Below, piece after piece: positions 44,453 to 53,573 of a DNA stretch of 64,000 nucleotides; within the stretch, counting starts at the first letter, position 1; every line of letters starts with the position of its first letter. This DNA is from Cupriavidus taiwanensis (lineage in GTDB: Bacteria > Pseudomonadota > Gammaproteobacteria > Burkholderiales > Burkholderiaceae). The stretch lies in the NCBI RefSeq assembly GCF_900249755.1, contig NZ_LT976853.1, positions 1,889,362-1,953,361 of the forward strand, given 5' to 3'. Made by a program: the position numbers and the translations under genes. A model generated the notes under the pieces. That model was not told the DNA's origin, made no database searches, and saw nothing but the letters and a program-made list of their open reading frames with translations.

Positions 44453-45631
44453 ATGCAACAAGCCGTCATCGTCGACGCCATCCGCAGCCCGATGGGCCGC
44501 TCCAAGCCGGGCTCGGCCTTCACCGAACTCCATGCCACCGAACTGCTGGCGCAGGTGCTCAAGGGCCTGGTCGAGCGCAACAAACTGGACCCGGGGCTGG
44601 TCGACGACGTCATCACCGGCTGCGTGACGCAGGCGGGCGAGCAATCCGCCGGCCCGGGCCGCGTCGCGTGGCTGGCGGCGGGGTTCCCCGAGCACGTGCC
44701 GGCGACCACCATCGACCGCAAGTGCGGCTCGAGCCAGCAGGCGGTGCACTTTGCCGCGCAGGGCATCATGGCCGGCGCCTATGACATCGTCATCGCCTGC
44801 GGCATCGAGTCGATGAGCCGGGTGCCGATGGGCTCGGCGCGCATCGGCCAGAACCCGTATGGCCCGTCGATGGAAGCGCGCTACGCGCCGGGGCTGGTAT
44901 CGCAGGGCGTCGCGGCCGAGCTGGTGGCGGCCAAATACGAACTGTCGCGCGGGCAGATGGACGCCTACTCGGCCCGCTCGCACGAACTGGCCGCCGCGGC
45001 GCGCGAAAGCGGCGCGTTCCGTCGCGAGATCCTGGGCATCAGCACGCCCAACGGCGTGGTCGAGCATGACGAGACCATCCGCCCCGGCACCTCGGTGGAG
45101 AAGCTGGGCACGCTGCAGGCATCGTTCCGCAACGACGAGCTCAGCACGCGCTTCCCGCAGATCGGCTGGAACGTGACCGCAGGCAATGCCTCGCAGATCA
45201 GCGACGGCGCCGCCGCCATGCTGCTGATGAGCGAAGCGATGGCGCAGCGCCTGGGTTTGAAGCCGCGCGCGCGCTTCGTCGCGTTCGATGTCTGCGGCGA
45301 CGATCCGATCGCGATGCTGACCGCCCCCATCCCCGCCAGCCAGCGCGCCATCAAGAAGAGCGGCCTGAAGCTGGAGCAGATCGACCATTACGAAATCAAC
45401 GAAGCCTTTGCCTGCGTGCCGCTGGCCTGGCAGCGCGCGCTCGGCGCCGACCCGGCAAAGCTGAACCCGCGCGGCGGCGCGATTGCGCTGGGCCATCCGC
45501 TGGGCGCCTCGGGCGTGCGGCTGATGACCACCATGCTGCATGCGCTGGAAGACAGCGGCCAGCGCTACGGCCTGCAGTCGATGTGCGAAGCCGGCGGCAT
45601 GGCCAACGCCACCATCATCGAGCGCCTGTAA
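44453..45631 (+). CDS. Thiolase (acetyl-CoA acyltransferase)
   Basis: A 392-residue thiolase. The nucleophile Cys91 is in DRKCGSSQQAVHFAAQG. The C-terminal His348 (ALGHPLGASG) and Cys378 (MCEAGGMANA) complete the active site. The last motif differs from the usual CxGGGxG. It cleaves 3-oxoacyl-CoA with CoA. AGGAG lies eight bases before the ATG. It heads the operon thiolase-SDR-crotonase-Bug, the reverse order of a beta-oxidation spiral. Confidence 0.92.
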   Translation: MQQAVIVDAIRSPMGRSKPGSAFTELHATELLAQVLKGLVERNKLDPGLVDDVITGCVTQAGEQSAGPGRVAWLAAGFPEHVPATTIDRKCGSSQQAVHFAAQGIMAGAYDIVIACGIESMSRVPMGSARIGQNPYGPSMEARYAPGLVSQGVAAELVAAKYELSRGQMDAYSARSHELAAAARESGAFRREILGISTPNGVVEHDETIRPGTSVEKLGTLQASFRNDELSTRFPQIGWNVTAGNASQISDGAAAMLLMSEAMAQRLGLKPRARFVAFDVCGDDPIAMLTAPIPASQRAIKKSGLKLEQIDHYEINEAFACVPLAWQRALGADPAKLNPRGGAIALGHPLGASGVRLMTTMLHALEDSGQRYGLQSMCEAGGMANATIIERL

Positions 45632-45680
45632 GCAGCCCATCCCGATCCTCCATCCCGATCCCCAAGCAAGGAGACACAAC

Positions 45681-46445
45681 ATGAAACTGACCAATATGTC
45701 CGCCGTCGTCACCGGCGGCGCTTCCGGGCTGGGCCTGGCCTGCGTGCGGCGCCTGGTGGAGCGCGGCGTCGACGTGGTCATCGCCGACCTGTCGGAAGAG
45801 CGCGGCAACGCCGTGGTCGACGAGTTCGGCGGCAAGGTCCGCTTCCTCAAGGCCGACGTCACCGACACCGACCAGATGAACGCGGTCTACGACGCCGCCG
45901 AGGCCATCGCCCCGCTGCGCGCGCTGATCCACTGCGCCGGCCTGGGCGGCCCGGTGCGCGTGGTCGAGAAAGACGGCTCGCCCGGTTCGCTGGAAAAGTA
46001 CGAGTCGATCGTGCGCATCAACCTGATCGGTACCTTCAACGCGCTGCGCCTGGGCGCCGCGCGCATGGCGAAGAACGAGCTGGTCGACGGCGAGCGCGGC
46101 GCCTGCGTGCTGACCGCGTCGGTGGCCGCCTATGAAGGCCAGATCGGCCAGATTCCCTATGCCTCGGCCAAGGCCGGCATCGTCGGCATGACACTGGTGG
46201 CCGCGCGCGACCTGGCGCAGCGCGCGATCCGCGTCTGCACCATCGCCCCGGGGCTGTTCGACACGCCGCTGCTGGCCAAGTTGCCCGAGAACGTGCGCGC
46301 CTCGCTCGGCGCCATGGTGCCGCACCCGGCGCGCCTGGGTGCGCCGGACGAATACGCGTCGACCGCGCTGCACATCCTGGAGAACCCCATGCTCAACGGC
46401 GAAACCATCCGCCTGGACGGCGCCATCCGCATGGCCCCGCGCTGA
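45681..46445 (+). CDS. SDR-family 3-hydroxyacyl-CoA dehydrogenase-like enzyme
   Basis: A 254-residue short-chain dehydrogenase. Cofactor motif TGGASGLG is at residues 11-18, Asp36 after beta2 (VVIADLS) favours NAD, and the catalytic Ser147, Tyr160 and Lys164 are present. The start MKLTNMSAVVTGGASGLGLA and ending GETIRLDGAIRMAPR resemble type 2 3-hydroxyacyl-CoA dehydrogenases (HSD17B10-like). It fits the step between the crotonase and the thiolase. AGGAGA precedes the ATG; the gap after the thiolase is 49 bases. Confidence 0.88.
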   Translation: MKLTNMSAVVTGGASGLGLACVRRLVERGVDVVIADLSEERGNAVVDEFGGKVRFLKADVTDTDQMNAVYDAAEAIAPLRALIHCAGLGGPVRVVEKDGSPGSLEKYESIVRINLIGTFNALRLGAARMAKNELVDGERGACVLTASVAAYEGQIGQIPYASAKAGIVGMTLVAARDLAQRAIRVCTIAPGLFDTPLLAKLPENVRASLGAMVPHPARLGAPDEYASTALHILENPMLNGETIRLDGAIRMAPR

Positions 46446-46473
46446 ACCGGCCCCACCACACAGGAGACAACCG

Positions 46474-47238
46474 ATGAGCGATACGCTGCTGAAGGAAATC
46501 CGCGGCAACGTGATGGTGCTGACCATCAACCGTCCCGAGGCCCGCAATGCGATGGACTTCGAGACCGCCACGGCGATCGCCGCCGCGCTGGATGAGCTGG
46601 ACGCGCGCGATGACCTGAGCCTGGCGGTGCTGACGGGCGCCGGCGGCACCTTCTGCTCCGGCATGGACCTGAAGGGCTTCCTGGCCGGCAAGCGCCCCAG
46701 CATTCCCGGCCGCGGCTTTGGCGGCGTGACCGAGCAGCCGCCGCGCAAGGTGCTGATTGCCGCGGTCGAGGGCTATGCGCTGGCCGGCGGCTTCGAGCTG
46801 GTGCTGGCGTGCGACCTGGTGGTGGCGTCGCGCGCGGCCAAGTTCGGCCTGCCCGAAGTCAAGCGCGGCCTGGCCGCCGCCGCCGGCGGCCTGATCCGCC
46901 TGCCGCGCCGCGTGCCGTACCACGTGGCGATGGAATACGCGCTGACCGGCGACATGCTGCCGGCCGAGCGTGCCTACGACCTGGGCCTGGTCAACCGCCT
47001 GACCGATGCCGGCGGCGCGCTCGACGCCGCGCTGCAGCTGGCCGATGCGGTCGGCGCCAACGGGCCGCTGGCGATTGCCGCCAGCAAGCAGGTGGTGGCG
47101 CAGTCCGGCGACTGGACCCGCGAGGAAATGTTCGTGCGGCAAAAGCCCCTGATCGACCCCGTCTTCACTTCCGCCGACGCGCGCGAAGGCGCGGCCGCCT
47201 TCGCCGAGAAGCGCAAGCCGGTGTGGACGGGCAAGTGA
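46474..47238 (+). CDS. Enoyl-CoA hydratase
   Basis: A 254-residue crotonase with both catalytic Glu: Glu108 (GGFELVLACD) and Glu128 (GLPEV), 20 residues apart as in rat enoyl-CoA hydratase. FCSGMDLKGF provides the oxyanion hole. It hydrates trans-2-enoyl-CoA. AGGAGA lies upstream, 28 bases after the SDR stop. In contrast to the crotonase at 42610 it looks like a true hydratase. Confidence 0.9.
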   Translation: MSDTLLKEIRGNVMVLTINRPEARNAMDFETATAIAAALDELDARDDLSLAVLTGAGGTFCSGMDLKGFLAGKRPSIPGRGFGGVTEQPPRKVLIAAVEGYALAGGFELVLACDLVVASRAAKFGLPEVKRGLAAAAGGLIRLPRRVPYHVAMEYALTGDMLPAERAYDLGLVNRLTDAGGALDAALQLADAVGANGPLAIAASKQVVAQSGDWTREEMFVRQKPLIDPVFTSADAREGAAAFAEKRKPVWTGK

Positions 47239-47258
47239 AAGCGCCCGCCCTGCCCTGA

Positions 47259-47291
47259 GAACGGCCGGCCGCAAGCCGGCCGTTCTTGCTT
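47259..47291 (+). terminator. Hairpin with TT-rich tail after the hydratase gene
   Basis: GAACGGCCGGC and GCCGGCCGTTC form a perfect 11-bp stem around CGCAA, followed by TTGCTT. It lies 20 bases after the hydratase stop and before the Bug gene, so it could partly end transcription or stabilise the upstream mRNA. Confidence 0.65.
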
Positions 47292-47329
47292 CGCCCTGCA
47301 GCACACAGACCACAATATGGAGGAGACCC

Positions 47330-48319
47330 ATGACACCCAAGCTGCCCGCATCGCTGCCCCAGACCAGCGCAGCCCTGCTCTTGGCCACGGCCGCGGCGCT
47401 GCCCTGCATCGCCCATGCCGCACCCTGGCCCGAGCGGCCCATCACCATCATCGTGCCCGGCGCGCCCGGCGGCACCACCGATATCCCGACGCGGCTGGTC
47501 GCGCAAAAGCTGTCGGCCATGCTGGGCCAGCCCGTGGTGGTCGACAACAAGCCCGGCAGCGGCGGCATCATCGGCACGCAGGCCTTCATGCGCGCGGCGC
47601 CGGACGGCTACACGCTGCTGGTCGGCAATACCGGCTCGCATGCGATCAACTACAGCGCCTACAAGCAGCTGTCCTACCAGCCGCAGGACTTCCTGCCGCT
47701 GACCGATCTGATCTCGTTCGCCAACGTGCTGGTGGTCGGCGCGCAGTCGCCGGTGCGCAGCGTGGCCGAGCTGGTGGCGCAGCTCAAGCAGTCGCCGGGC
47801 AAGTATTCCTATGCCTCGGCCGGCATCGGCCAGACCACGCAGCTGACCGCGGAACTGTTCCGGCTGCGCACCGGCACCGAGGTCATCCACGTGCCGTACA
47901 AGGGCTCGACGCCGGCCACCACTTCCGTGCTGGCGGGTGAGACCACCTTCATGTTCGACAACCTGACGCAGGCGCTGCCGCAGATCCGCGCCGGCAAGCT
48001 GCGCGCGCTGGCGGTGACCAGCGCCGAGCGCCTGCCGGCGCTGCCTGATGTGCCCACCATGGCGCAGGCCGGCGTGAAAGACTTCGTGGTGATGGGCTGG
48101 CTGGGCTTCTTTGCCCCGGCCAAGACCCCGCCCGCGGTTGCCGCGGCGCTGCAGGAGGCGCTGGGCAAGGCCCTGCGCGACCCCGAGGTGGTGGCGCGCT
48201 TCCGCGACATGGGCGGCGTCGCCGGCGGCGAGCCGCAGCCGAAGTTCGCCGCGCTGGTGCGCGGCGAGATCCAGCGCTGGGGCGAGACCATCCGGGCGTC
48301 GAAGGTCAGCCTGGACTGA
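47330..48319 (+). CDS. Bug/TctC-type periplasmic solute-binding protein
   Basis: A 329-residue Bug-family binding protein with a long signal peptide ending CIAHA. The mature region begins PWPERPITIIVPGAPGGTTD, with VDNKPGSGG, VIHVPYKGSTPAT and the VPTMAQAG loop. Bug proteins bind carboxylates in the periplasm. It follows the acyl-CoA operon after a strong hairpin, and probably captures the acid degraded by this operon. No transporter membrane subunits are nearby. Confidence 0.9.
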   Translation: MTPKLPASLPQTSAALLLATAAALPCIAHAAPWPERPITIIVPGAPGGTTDIPTRLVAQKLSAMLGQPVVVDNKPGSGGIIGTQAFMRAAPDGYTLLVGNTGSHAINYSAYKQLSYQPQDFLPLTDLISFANVLVVGAQSPVRSVAELVAQLKQSPGKYSYASAGIGQTTQLTAELFRLRTGTEVIHVPYKGSTPATTSVLAGETTFMFDNLTQALPQIRAGKLRALAVTSAERLPALPDVPTMAQAGVKDFVVMGWLGFFAPAKTPPAVAAALQEALGKALRDPEVVARFRDMGGVAGGEPQPKFAALVRGEIQRWGETIRASKVSLD

Positions 48320-48340
48320 CACCGCAGGCGCCTCACCGTG

Positions 48341-48365
48341 CCGCCTTCGCCAAAACGGAAGGCGG
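48341..48365 (+). terminator. Hairpin after Bug gene
   Basis: CCGCCTTC and GAAGGCGG form a perfect 8-bp stem with a 9-base loop, 21 bases after the Bug stop. The following sequence is C-rich, not T-rich, so termination efficiency is doubtful. Confidence 0.4.
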
Positions 48366-48520
48366 CCCGCCCCAATGCCAAATTGACACGGCCGGGCGCC
48401 GCGGCATACGCTCGCCTTACCCTGCGGTATATTCAGTGCCCGCTTAAATTCCAGACATTGCAGACATGGAACGCGCCCGGGGCTCACAACGATAACGACA
48501 ACGCCGCGACGAGACGCACC

Positions 48521-49777
48521 GTGCCCCCCTCCTCCGTCCCTTCCCCTTCTGTTTCCCGCTACGCCGCCCTGCGCCCGGCCCTGCCGATCCTGCTCGGCGC
48601 TTCGGTGATGCTCAGCCTGGCCATGGGCCTGCGCCAGAGCCTTGGCATCTTCATGCCGCCGCTGACGCGCGACCTCGGCATCTCGGTGTCGGACTTCACC
48701 GTTGCCATCGCCGTGCAGAACCTGGCGTGGGGGCTGCTGCAGCCGCTCGCCGGCGCCTGGGCCACGCGCATCGGCTTCCGCCCGCTGATGATGGCGGGCT
48801 CGCTGCTGTACGTGATCGGGCTGGTGCTGCTGGCGACTGCGCACAGCATGGTCGGGGTCACGCTGGGAGCGGGCGTGGCCATCGGCGCGTCGATGGCCTG
48901 CACCGGCAGCGCGCTGGCGATGGCGGTGGCGGCGCGGCCGGTGCCGGCGGCGCTGCGCAGCACGGTGCTGGGGCTGGTGTCGGGCGCGGGCTCGCTGGGC
49001 GCCTTGCTGGCGGCGCCGATCGGGCAGATGGTGACGCAGACCTATGGCTGGCGCACCGGCCTGGCGGCATTCGTGCTGCTGGCGCTGGTGATGCTGCCGG
49101 CGGCGTGGTCGGCCGGGCGTGTCGACCGGCTGCCGCTGGCGATGCCGGCGGGGATCGGCCAGGACAACGCGCGCCAGGCGCTGGGCACCGCGCTGCGCCA
49201 CGCACCCTTCGTGGTGATGGCGCTGGCGTATTTTGTCTGCGGCATGCAGCTGGTCTTCCTGACCACGCACCTGCCGTCGTACCTCGACGTCTGCGGCATG
49301 GACCCGATGCTCAGCGCCGAGGCGCTGGGCGTGATCGGCGGCTTCAACGTGCTGGGCAGCATCTTCTTCGGCTGGGCCGGCGGACGCTACAACAAGCTGA
49401 TGCTGCTGGGCGGCATCTATACGCTGCGCTCGCTGGCGCTGGTCTGGTACTTCTCGTCGGCGCCGACGCCGCAGAGCACGCTGGTGTTCGCCGCGGTGAT
49501 GGGCTTCCTGTGGCTGGGCGTGGCGCCGCTGGTGTCGGGCTGGATCGCCGAAACCTTCGGCCTGCGCTGGCAGGCGATGCTGGGCGGCGTGGCGTTCTTC
49601 AGCCACCAGATCGGCAGCTTTGTCGGCGCCTTCGGCGGCGGGCTGGTCTATGACGCGCTGGGTTCCTATACCGTGGCCTGGCAGGCCGGGGTGGCGCTCG
49701 GGCTCGCGGCGGGGCTGGCGCAGATCGCTTTCGCGGTGGCGACGCGGCCGCGGCCGCCGTTGATGGCGACGTCCTGA
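48521..49777 (+). CDS. MFS transporter
   Basis: A major facilitator of about 418 residues with twelve membrane segments. SVMLSLAMGLRQSLGIFMPPLTRDLGIS near the start is typical of the OxlT/monocarboxylate-type group. The start is uncertain: no ATG is in frame close to the first membrane segment, so I use the GTG at 48521 (VPPSSV). A TTG 21 codons earlier is possible. It appears monocistronic. Substrate is unknown, probably an organic anion. Confidence 0.82.
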   Translation: MPPSSVPSPSVSRYAALRPALPILLGASVMLSLAMGLRQSLGIFMPPLTRDLGISVSDFTVAIAVQNLAWGLLQPLAGAWATRIGFRPLMMAGSLLYVIGLVLLATAHSMVGVTLGAGVAIGASMACTGSALAMAVAARPVPAALRSTVLGLVSGAGSLGALLAAPIGQMVTQTYGWRTGLAAFVLLALVMLPAAWSAGRVDRLPLAMPAGIGQDNARQALGTALRHAPFVVMALAYFVCGMQLVFLTTHLPSYLDVCGMDPMLSAEALGVIGGFNVLGSIFFGWAGGRYNKLMLLGGIYTLRSLALVWYFSSAPTPQSTLVFAAVMGFLWLGVAPLVSGWIAETFGLRWQAMLGGVAFFSHQIGSFVGAFGGGLVYDALGSYTVAWQAGVALGLAAGLAQIAFAVATRPRPPLMATS

Positions 49778-49918
49778 GCGCGGCGGCGGTAAGAACGGGC
49801 GCGCATTGTAAATCTGGCGTCACGCGGCGCTCGCCCAGGCCGATACGGCGGGGCCGCGCAGCTGGAACGGTTCATGCCTGTCTGCGCAGAGATGCAACGC
49901 AGACCCAAGGAGGCCCCC

Positions 49919-50398
49919 ATGACCTCGACCGAACAGGAAATCCTGGTGTGCGGCCCGGAACAAGGCCGCTGGCATCTGGAAATGCGCACCGGCAACGGCG
50001 CGCCCGAGCGGCTCGACGGCGAGTTCGATTCGCCCGAGATGGCGATCGCCGGCGCCCAGCAGGTCTATCCGTCGATTCCGGTACGCGTGACCGATATCTC
50101 TGGCGCGCCGGCACCGTCGGCCCCGGCGCATGAAGGATCGCTGACCGACTACCACTACGGCGGCCACAGCGTCACGCAGGACGAGAAGCTGACCGGCCGC
50201 GCGCATCCGTCCAGCGACACCTCGCAGCCGCCGCCGGGCCCGCATCCCTACCAGCCCACCGATCTCGGCAACCTGCCGCCGGGCACGCCGCGCCACGGCA
50301 TGTACGGCGTCGCGTCGAGCCCGGAACAGGCCGAGGCGGCCGACCGCAAGGACGAGGCGGCGCGGCGCCACACCGGTTCGCGCGACGCCGAAGACTAG
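49919..50398 (+). CDS. Hypothetical protein
   Basis: A 159-residue soluble protein I do not recognise. The first 65 residues look folded ([17 protein letters not shown], then [20 protein letters not shown]). The rest is rich in Pro, His, Gly and charged residues, with short motifs such as [20 protein letters not shown]. There is no signal or membrane segment. AAGGAGG stands six bases before the ATG, so it is probably expressed. It precedes purT by 71 bases and could share its promoter. Confidence 0.65.
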   Translation: MTSTEQEILVCGPEQGRWHLEMRTGNGAPERLDGEFDSPEMAIAGAQQVYPSIPVRVTDISGAPAPSAPAHEGSLTDYHYGGHSVTQDEKLTGRAHPSSDTSQPPPGPHPYQPTDLGNLPPGTPRHGMYGVASSPEQAEAADRKDEAARRHTGSRDAED

Positions 50399-50469
50399 GG
50401 TTGCGGCGGCGCCGGCGCGGGCGGCAGCACGTACAATCGCGGTTTTCCCTTCGCCTTTGCGCCGCCGCC

Positions 50470-51675
50470 ATGACCACCCTCGGAACGCCCCTGTCCCCCT
50501 CCGCCACCAAAGTGATGCTGCTCGGCTCCGGCGAGCTCGGCAAGGAGGTGCTGATCGCGCTGCAGCGACTGGGCGTGGAGACCATCGCGGTGGACCGCTA
50601 TGACAACGCGCCCGGCCAGCAGGTCGCGCACCACGCGCGCACCATCGCGATGAGCGACCCGGACCAGCTCAAGGCCCTGATCGAGGCCGAACGGCCGCAC
50701 CTGGTGGTGCCGGAGATCGAGGCCATCGCCACCCCCATGCTGGAAACGCTGGAAGCCGCCGGCACCGTGCGCGTGATCCCGACCGCCCGCGCCGCGCGCC
50801 TGACCATGGACCGCGAAGGCATCCGCCGCCTCGCCGCCGAATCGCTCGGCCTGCCGACCAGCCCCTACAAGTTCTGCGATTCGCTCGAGGAGCTGCAGGC
50901 CGCGATCGACGGCGGCATCGGCTACCCGTGCGTGGTCAAGCCGGTGATGAGCAGCTCGGGCAAGGGCCAGAGCAAGATCGACGGCCCCGAGGGCGTCAAG
51001 GCGGCGTGGGACTACGCGATGGCCGGCGGCCGCGTCAGCCACGGCCGCGTGATCGTCGAGGGCTTTATCGATTTCGACTACGAGATCACGCTGCTGACGG
51101 TGCGCGCGGTCGGCGCCAGCGGCCAGGTGGAAACGCAGTTCTGCGCGCCGATCGGCCACGTGCAGGTCAGCGGCGACTATGTCGAGAGCTGGCAGCCGCA
51201 GCCGATGCACCCGGCGGCGCTGGCCAGCGCCCAGCGCATCGCGCAGGCGGTCACGGCGGACCTGGGCGGCATGGGCCTGTTCGGCGTGGAGCTGTTCGTC
51301 AAGGGCGAGCAGGTCTGGTTCAGCGAGGTCAGCCCGCGCCCGCACGACACCGGCATGGTCACCATGGCCACGCAATGGCAGAACGAGTTCGAGCTGCATG
51401 CGCGCGCCATCCTCGGCCTGCCGGTCGACACCAGCCTGCGCAGCCCCGGCGCCAGCGCCGTGATCTACGGCGGCGTGGAGGCGCAGGGCGTGGTCTTCGA
51501 CGGCGTCGACCAGGCCTTGCGCGTGCCGCAGACCGAGCTGCGGCTGTTCGGCAAGCCGGAGAGCTTCGCCAGGCGCCGCATGGGCGTGGCGCTGGCGTAT
51601 GCCGACGACATCGACACCGCGCGCACGCGCGCCAAGGAAGCCGCCAGCCGCGTGCGGCCGCGCGCGGTGGGCTGA
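50470..51675 (+). CDS. purT: Formate-dependent GAR transformylase PurT
   Basis: A 401-residue ATP-grasp enzyme of purine synthesis. It makes formyl-glycinamide ribonucleotide from GAR, formate and ATP. The N-terminal [20 protein letters not shown], the central ATP-grasp loop [29 protein letters not shown] and [13 protein letters not shown] are characteristic, and length equals that of the family. The start at 50470 is the first Met with family homology. It converges with the MscS gene. Confidence 0.96.
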   Translation: MTTLGTPLSPSATKVMLLGSGELGKEVLIALQRLGVETIAVDRYDNAPGQQVAHHARTIAMSDPDQLKALIEAERPHLVVPEIEAIATPMLETLEAAGTVRVIPTARAARLTMDREGIRRLAAESLGLPTSPYKFCDSLEELQAAIDGGIGYPCVVKPVMSSSGKGQSKIDGPEGVKAAWDYAMAGGRVSHGRVIVEGFIDFDYEITLLTVRAVGASGQVETQFCAPIGHVQVSGDYVESWQPQPMHPAALASAQRIAQAVTADLGGMGLFGVELFVKGEQVWFSEVSPRPHDTGMVTMATQWQNEFELHARAILGLPVDTSLRSPGASAVIYGGVEAQGVVFDGVDQALRVPQTELRLFGKPESFARRRMGVALAYADDIDTARTRAKEAASRVRPRAVG

Positions 51676-51687
51676 GCCACCGAAACG

Positions 51688-51716
51688 CTAAAACGCCGGA
51701 TCACTAAAACGCCGGA
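51688..51716. repeat. 13-bp direct repeat in purT-mscS gap
   Basis: CTAAAACGCCGGA occurs at 51688-51700 and 51704-51716 in the 51-base gap between two convergent genes. Its role is unknown. Confidence 0.6.
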
Positions 51717-51726
51717 ACGCGGCCCG

Positions 51727-53055
51727 CTACATCGGATGGCTGCCCGCGGCGGCGCCGTGGGCCGGGGCATGCTGCACCGCCTGCGCCGCCGCCACCTGCG
51801 CCGCGGCCAGCACCGGCGCGATGCGCACGCCGTTCAGGTCGGCGCCCGACGGCGCCTGGTACAGCCGCAGGCCCAGTTCCGGCAGGATCGCCAGCAGGTG
51901 GTCGAACACATCGCCCTGGATGCGCTCGTAGTCCATCCACGCGGTCAGCGCGGTGAAGCAGTAGATCTCGACCGGAATGCCCTGCGAATCGGGCTCCATC
52001 ATGCGCACGTTCAGCAGCAGGTCGTGGTGGATCTCGGGGTGCGCCTTCAGGTAGGCGATGCCATAGGCGCGGAAGGTGCCGATATTGGTCAGCCGGCGCC
52101 GGTTGACCGGGTCGTTGCCCGCGGCGATCAGCAGCCGGTTGGCCTCGTCGACCTCGGCCTGCTTTTCTTCCAGGTAGTCGTGCAGCAGGCGGAAGCGCAT
52201 CAGCGCGTGCACCTCGCGGTCCTCCAGGAAGCGCACGCTGCCCGCGTCCAGCCGCAAGGTGCGCTTGATCCGGCGCGCGCCGGACTCGAACATCTGCCGG
52301 TAGTTGCGGTAGCTCTCCGAAAACAGCTTGTAGGTCGGCACCGTGGTCACGGTGTTGTCCCAGTTCTGCACCTTGACCGTATGCAGCGCGATGTCCTTGA
52401 CGTAGCCGTCGGCATTGCACTGGGGCATCTCGATCCAGTCGCCGATGCGCAGCATGTCGTTGGAGGTCAGCTGCGTGCTCGCCACCAGCGACAGCAGCGT
52501 GTCCTTGAACACCAGCAGCAGCACCGCCGACAGCGCGCCCAGGCCCGACAGCATCCATAGCGGCGAGCGGTTGATCAGGATCGACAGCACCAGCACCGCG
52601 CACACCAGCCCCAGCCCCAGCCGTCCCACCTGGATATAGCCCTTGATCGAACGCGTCTGGGCGCGGCGGCTGCTGGCATACACGTCCTGCCAGGCACCCA
52701 GCACGCCGCCCAGCATCAGGAAGAAGCACACCCACAGCCCGGCATGCGCCAGGCGCTCGATCGCCACCGCGTAGCGGCCCATGTGCGGGACCTCGCCAAT
52801 GCCGACGGTGATCACGGCAAAGCCCACCGCGTAGCCGAAGCGGCGGTAGGCGCGATGGCGCGTCAGCGCCGTGCTCCACGGCGCCTTGCCCCATACTTTC
52901 AGCAACCGGTGGGCGATGCGCGACATCACGCGGCCGAACAGCCACTGCGCCAGCGCGGCGATCAGCACCAGCGCGACCAGGTACAGCGCGATCTGCGCCC
53001 ACGGATGGGCAGGAATACGTTGCTGGAACAGCTCCAGCAGGGCATCGAAATTCAT
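51727..53055 (-). CDS. MscS-family mechanosensitive channel (YbdG-like)
   Basis: A 442-residue channel with four to five N-terminal membrane segments and the MscS core (GLGALSAVLLLVFKDTLLSLVAS pore helix, then LRIGDWIEMPQCNADGYVKDI). An extended C-terminal soluble domain is typical of the YbdG/MscM-type subgroup rather than short MscS. It releases solutes under membrane tension. The ATG at 53055 (MNFDALLELF) is preferred over a start 19 codons upstream. The last 30 residues are Ala- and His-rich. Confidence 0.88.
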   Translation of the reverse strand: MNFDALLELFQQRIPAHPWAQIALYLVALVLIAALAQWLFGRVMSRIAHRLLKVWGKAPWSTALTRHRAYRRFGYAVGFAVITVGIGEVPHMGRYAVAIERLAHAGLWVCFFLMLGGVLGAWQDVYASSRRAQTRSIKGYIQVGRLGLGLVCAVLVLSILINRSPLWMLSGLGALSAVLLLVFKDTLLSLVASTQLTSNDMLRIGDWIEMPQCNADGYVKDIALHTVKVQNWDNTVTTVPTYKLFSESYRNYRQMFESGARRIKRTLRLDAGSVRFLEDREVHALMRFRLLHDYLEEKQAEVDEANRLLIAAGNDPVNRRRLTNIGTFRAYGIAYLKAHPEIHHDLLLNVRMMEPDSQGIPVEIYCFTALTAWMDYERIQGDVFDHLLAILPELGLRLYQAPSGADLNGVRIAPVLAAAQVAAAQAVQHAPAHGAAAGSHPM

Positions 53056-53137
53056 GGCGGGGCGACTCTGGCCTTGGGTTTTGGCCAGTAGTGTACCGAA
53101 CGCGTCCGCCACCGCTGCGCACCGCGACCGATGCAGG

Positions 53138-53461
53138 CTACGCCGGCAGCAGTTTCAGCCCGCCGATGCCGACGAAGATCAGCCCGATCAGCGTGAGCCG
53201 CAGCGGCGACGCGCTCTCGCCCAGGAACAGGATGCCGATCAGCGTCACGCCGATCGCGCCGATCCCGGTCCAGATTGCATAGGCCGTCCCCACCGGCAGG
53301 TGCCGCAAGGCCGCGCTGAGCAGGTAAATGCTGGCCAGCGCGGCGCCGATGCCCAGCGCCGTCGGGCCAAGGCGGGTCCAGCCATCGGTATGCCTGAGCG
53401 CCAGCGCCATCACGATCTCGATCAGTCCGGCCAGCACCAGCAGCGTCCACGCCATTGCCAT
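53138..53461 (-). CDS. sugE: Small multidrug resistance protein, Gdx/SugE type
   Basis: A 107-residue SMR transporter with four membrane segments and the essential membrane Glu in LAGLIEIVMALALRHTDG. The PVGTAYAIWTGIGAIGV and GESASPLRLTLIGLI segments match SugE, now known as guanidinium exporter Gdx. The expected W before the family's A-V-G motif is replaced by Met in this copy. AGGAG precedes the ATG. No guanidine riboswitch was recognised in the 112-base upstream gap, which is shared with a divergent LysR gene. Confidence 0.85.
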   Translation of the reverse strand: MAMAWTLLVLAGLIEIVMALALRHTDGWTRLGPTALGIGAALASIYLLSAALRHLPVGTAYAIWTGIGAIGVTLIGILFLGESASPLRLTLIGLIFVGIGGLKLLPA

Positions 53462-53573
53462 GTTGTTCTCCTCATTGCGCCGCCCCGGCACCCGTTGCCG
53501 GCGGCGTCCAGCCACTGTAGGCTGTGCGGATCCGCACGCAAACTGGCGAAATCTGCAAAAGGGCTATGCAAAC

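Noticed and set aside
47165-49606. Minus-strand frame of over 800 codons
   Set aside because: It is antisense to the Bug and MFS genes; His/Arg/Gln-rich low-complexity sequence typical of shadow frames.
53462-53573. Guanidine riboswitch upstream of the Gdx/SugE gene
   Set aside because: I could not recognise conserved ACGR-type or paired-hairpin elements; without a covariance search it is not claimed.
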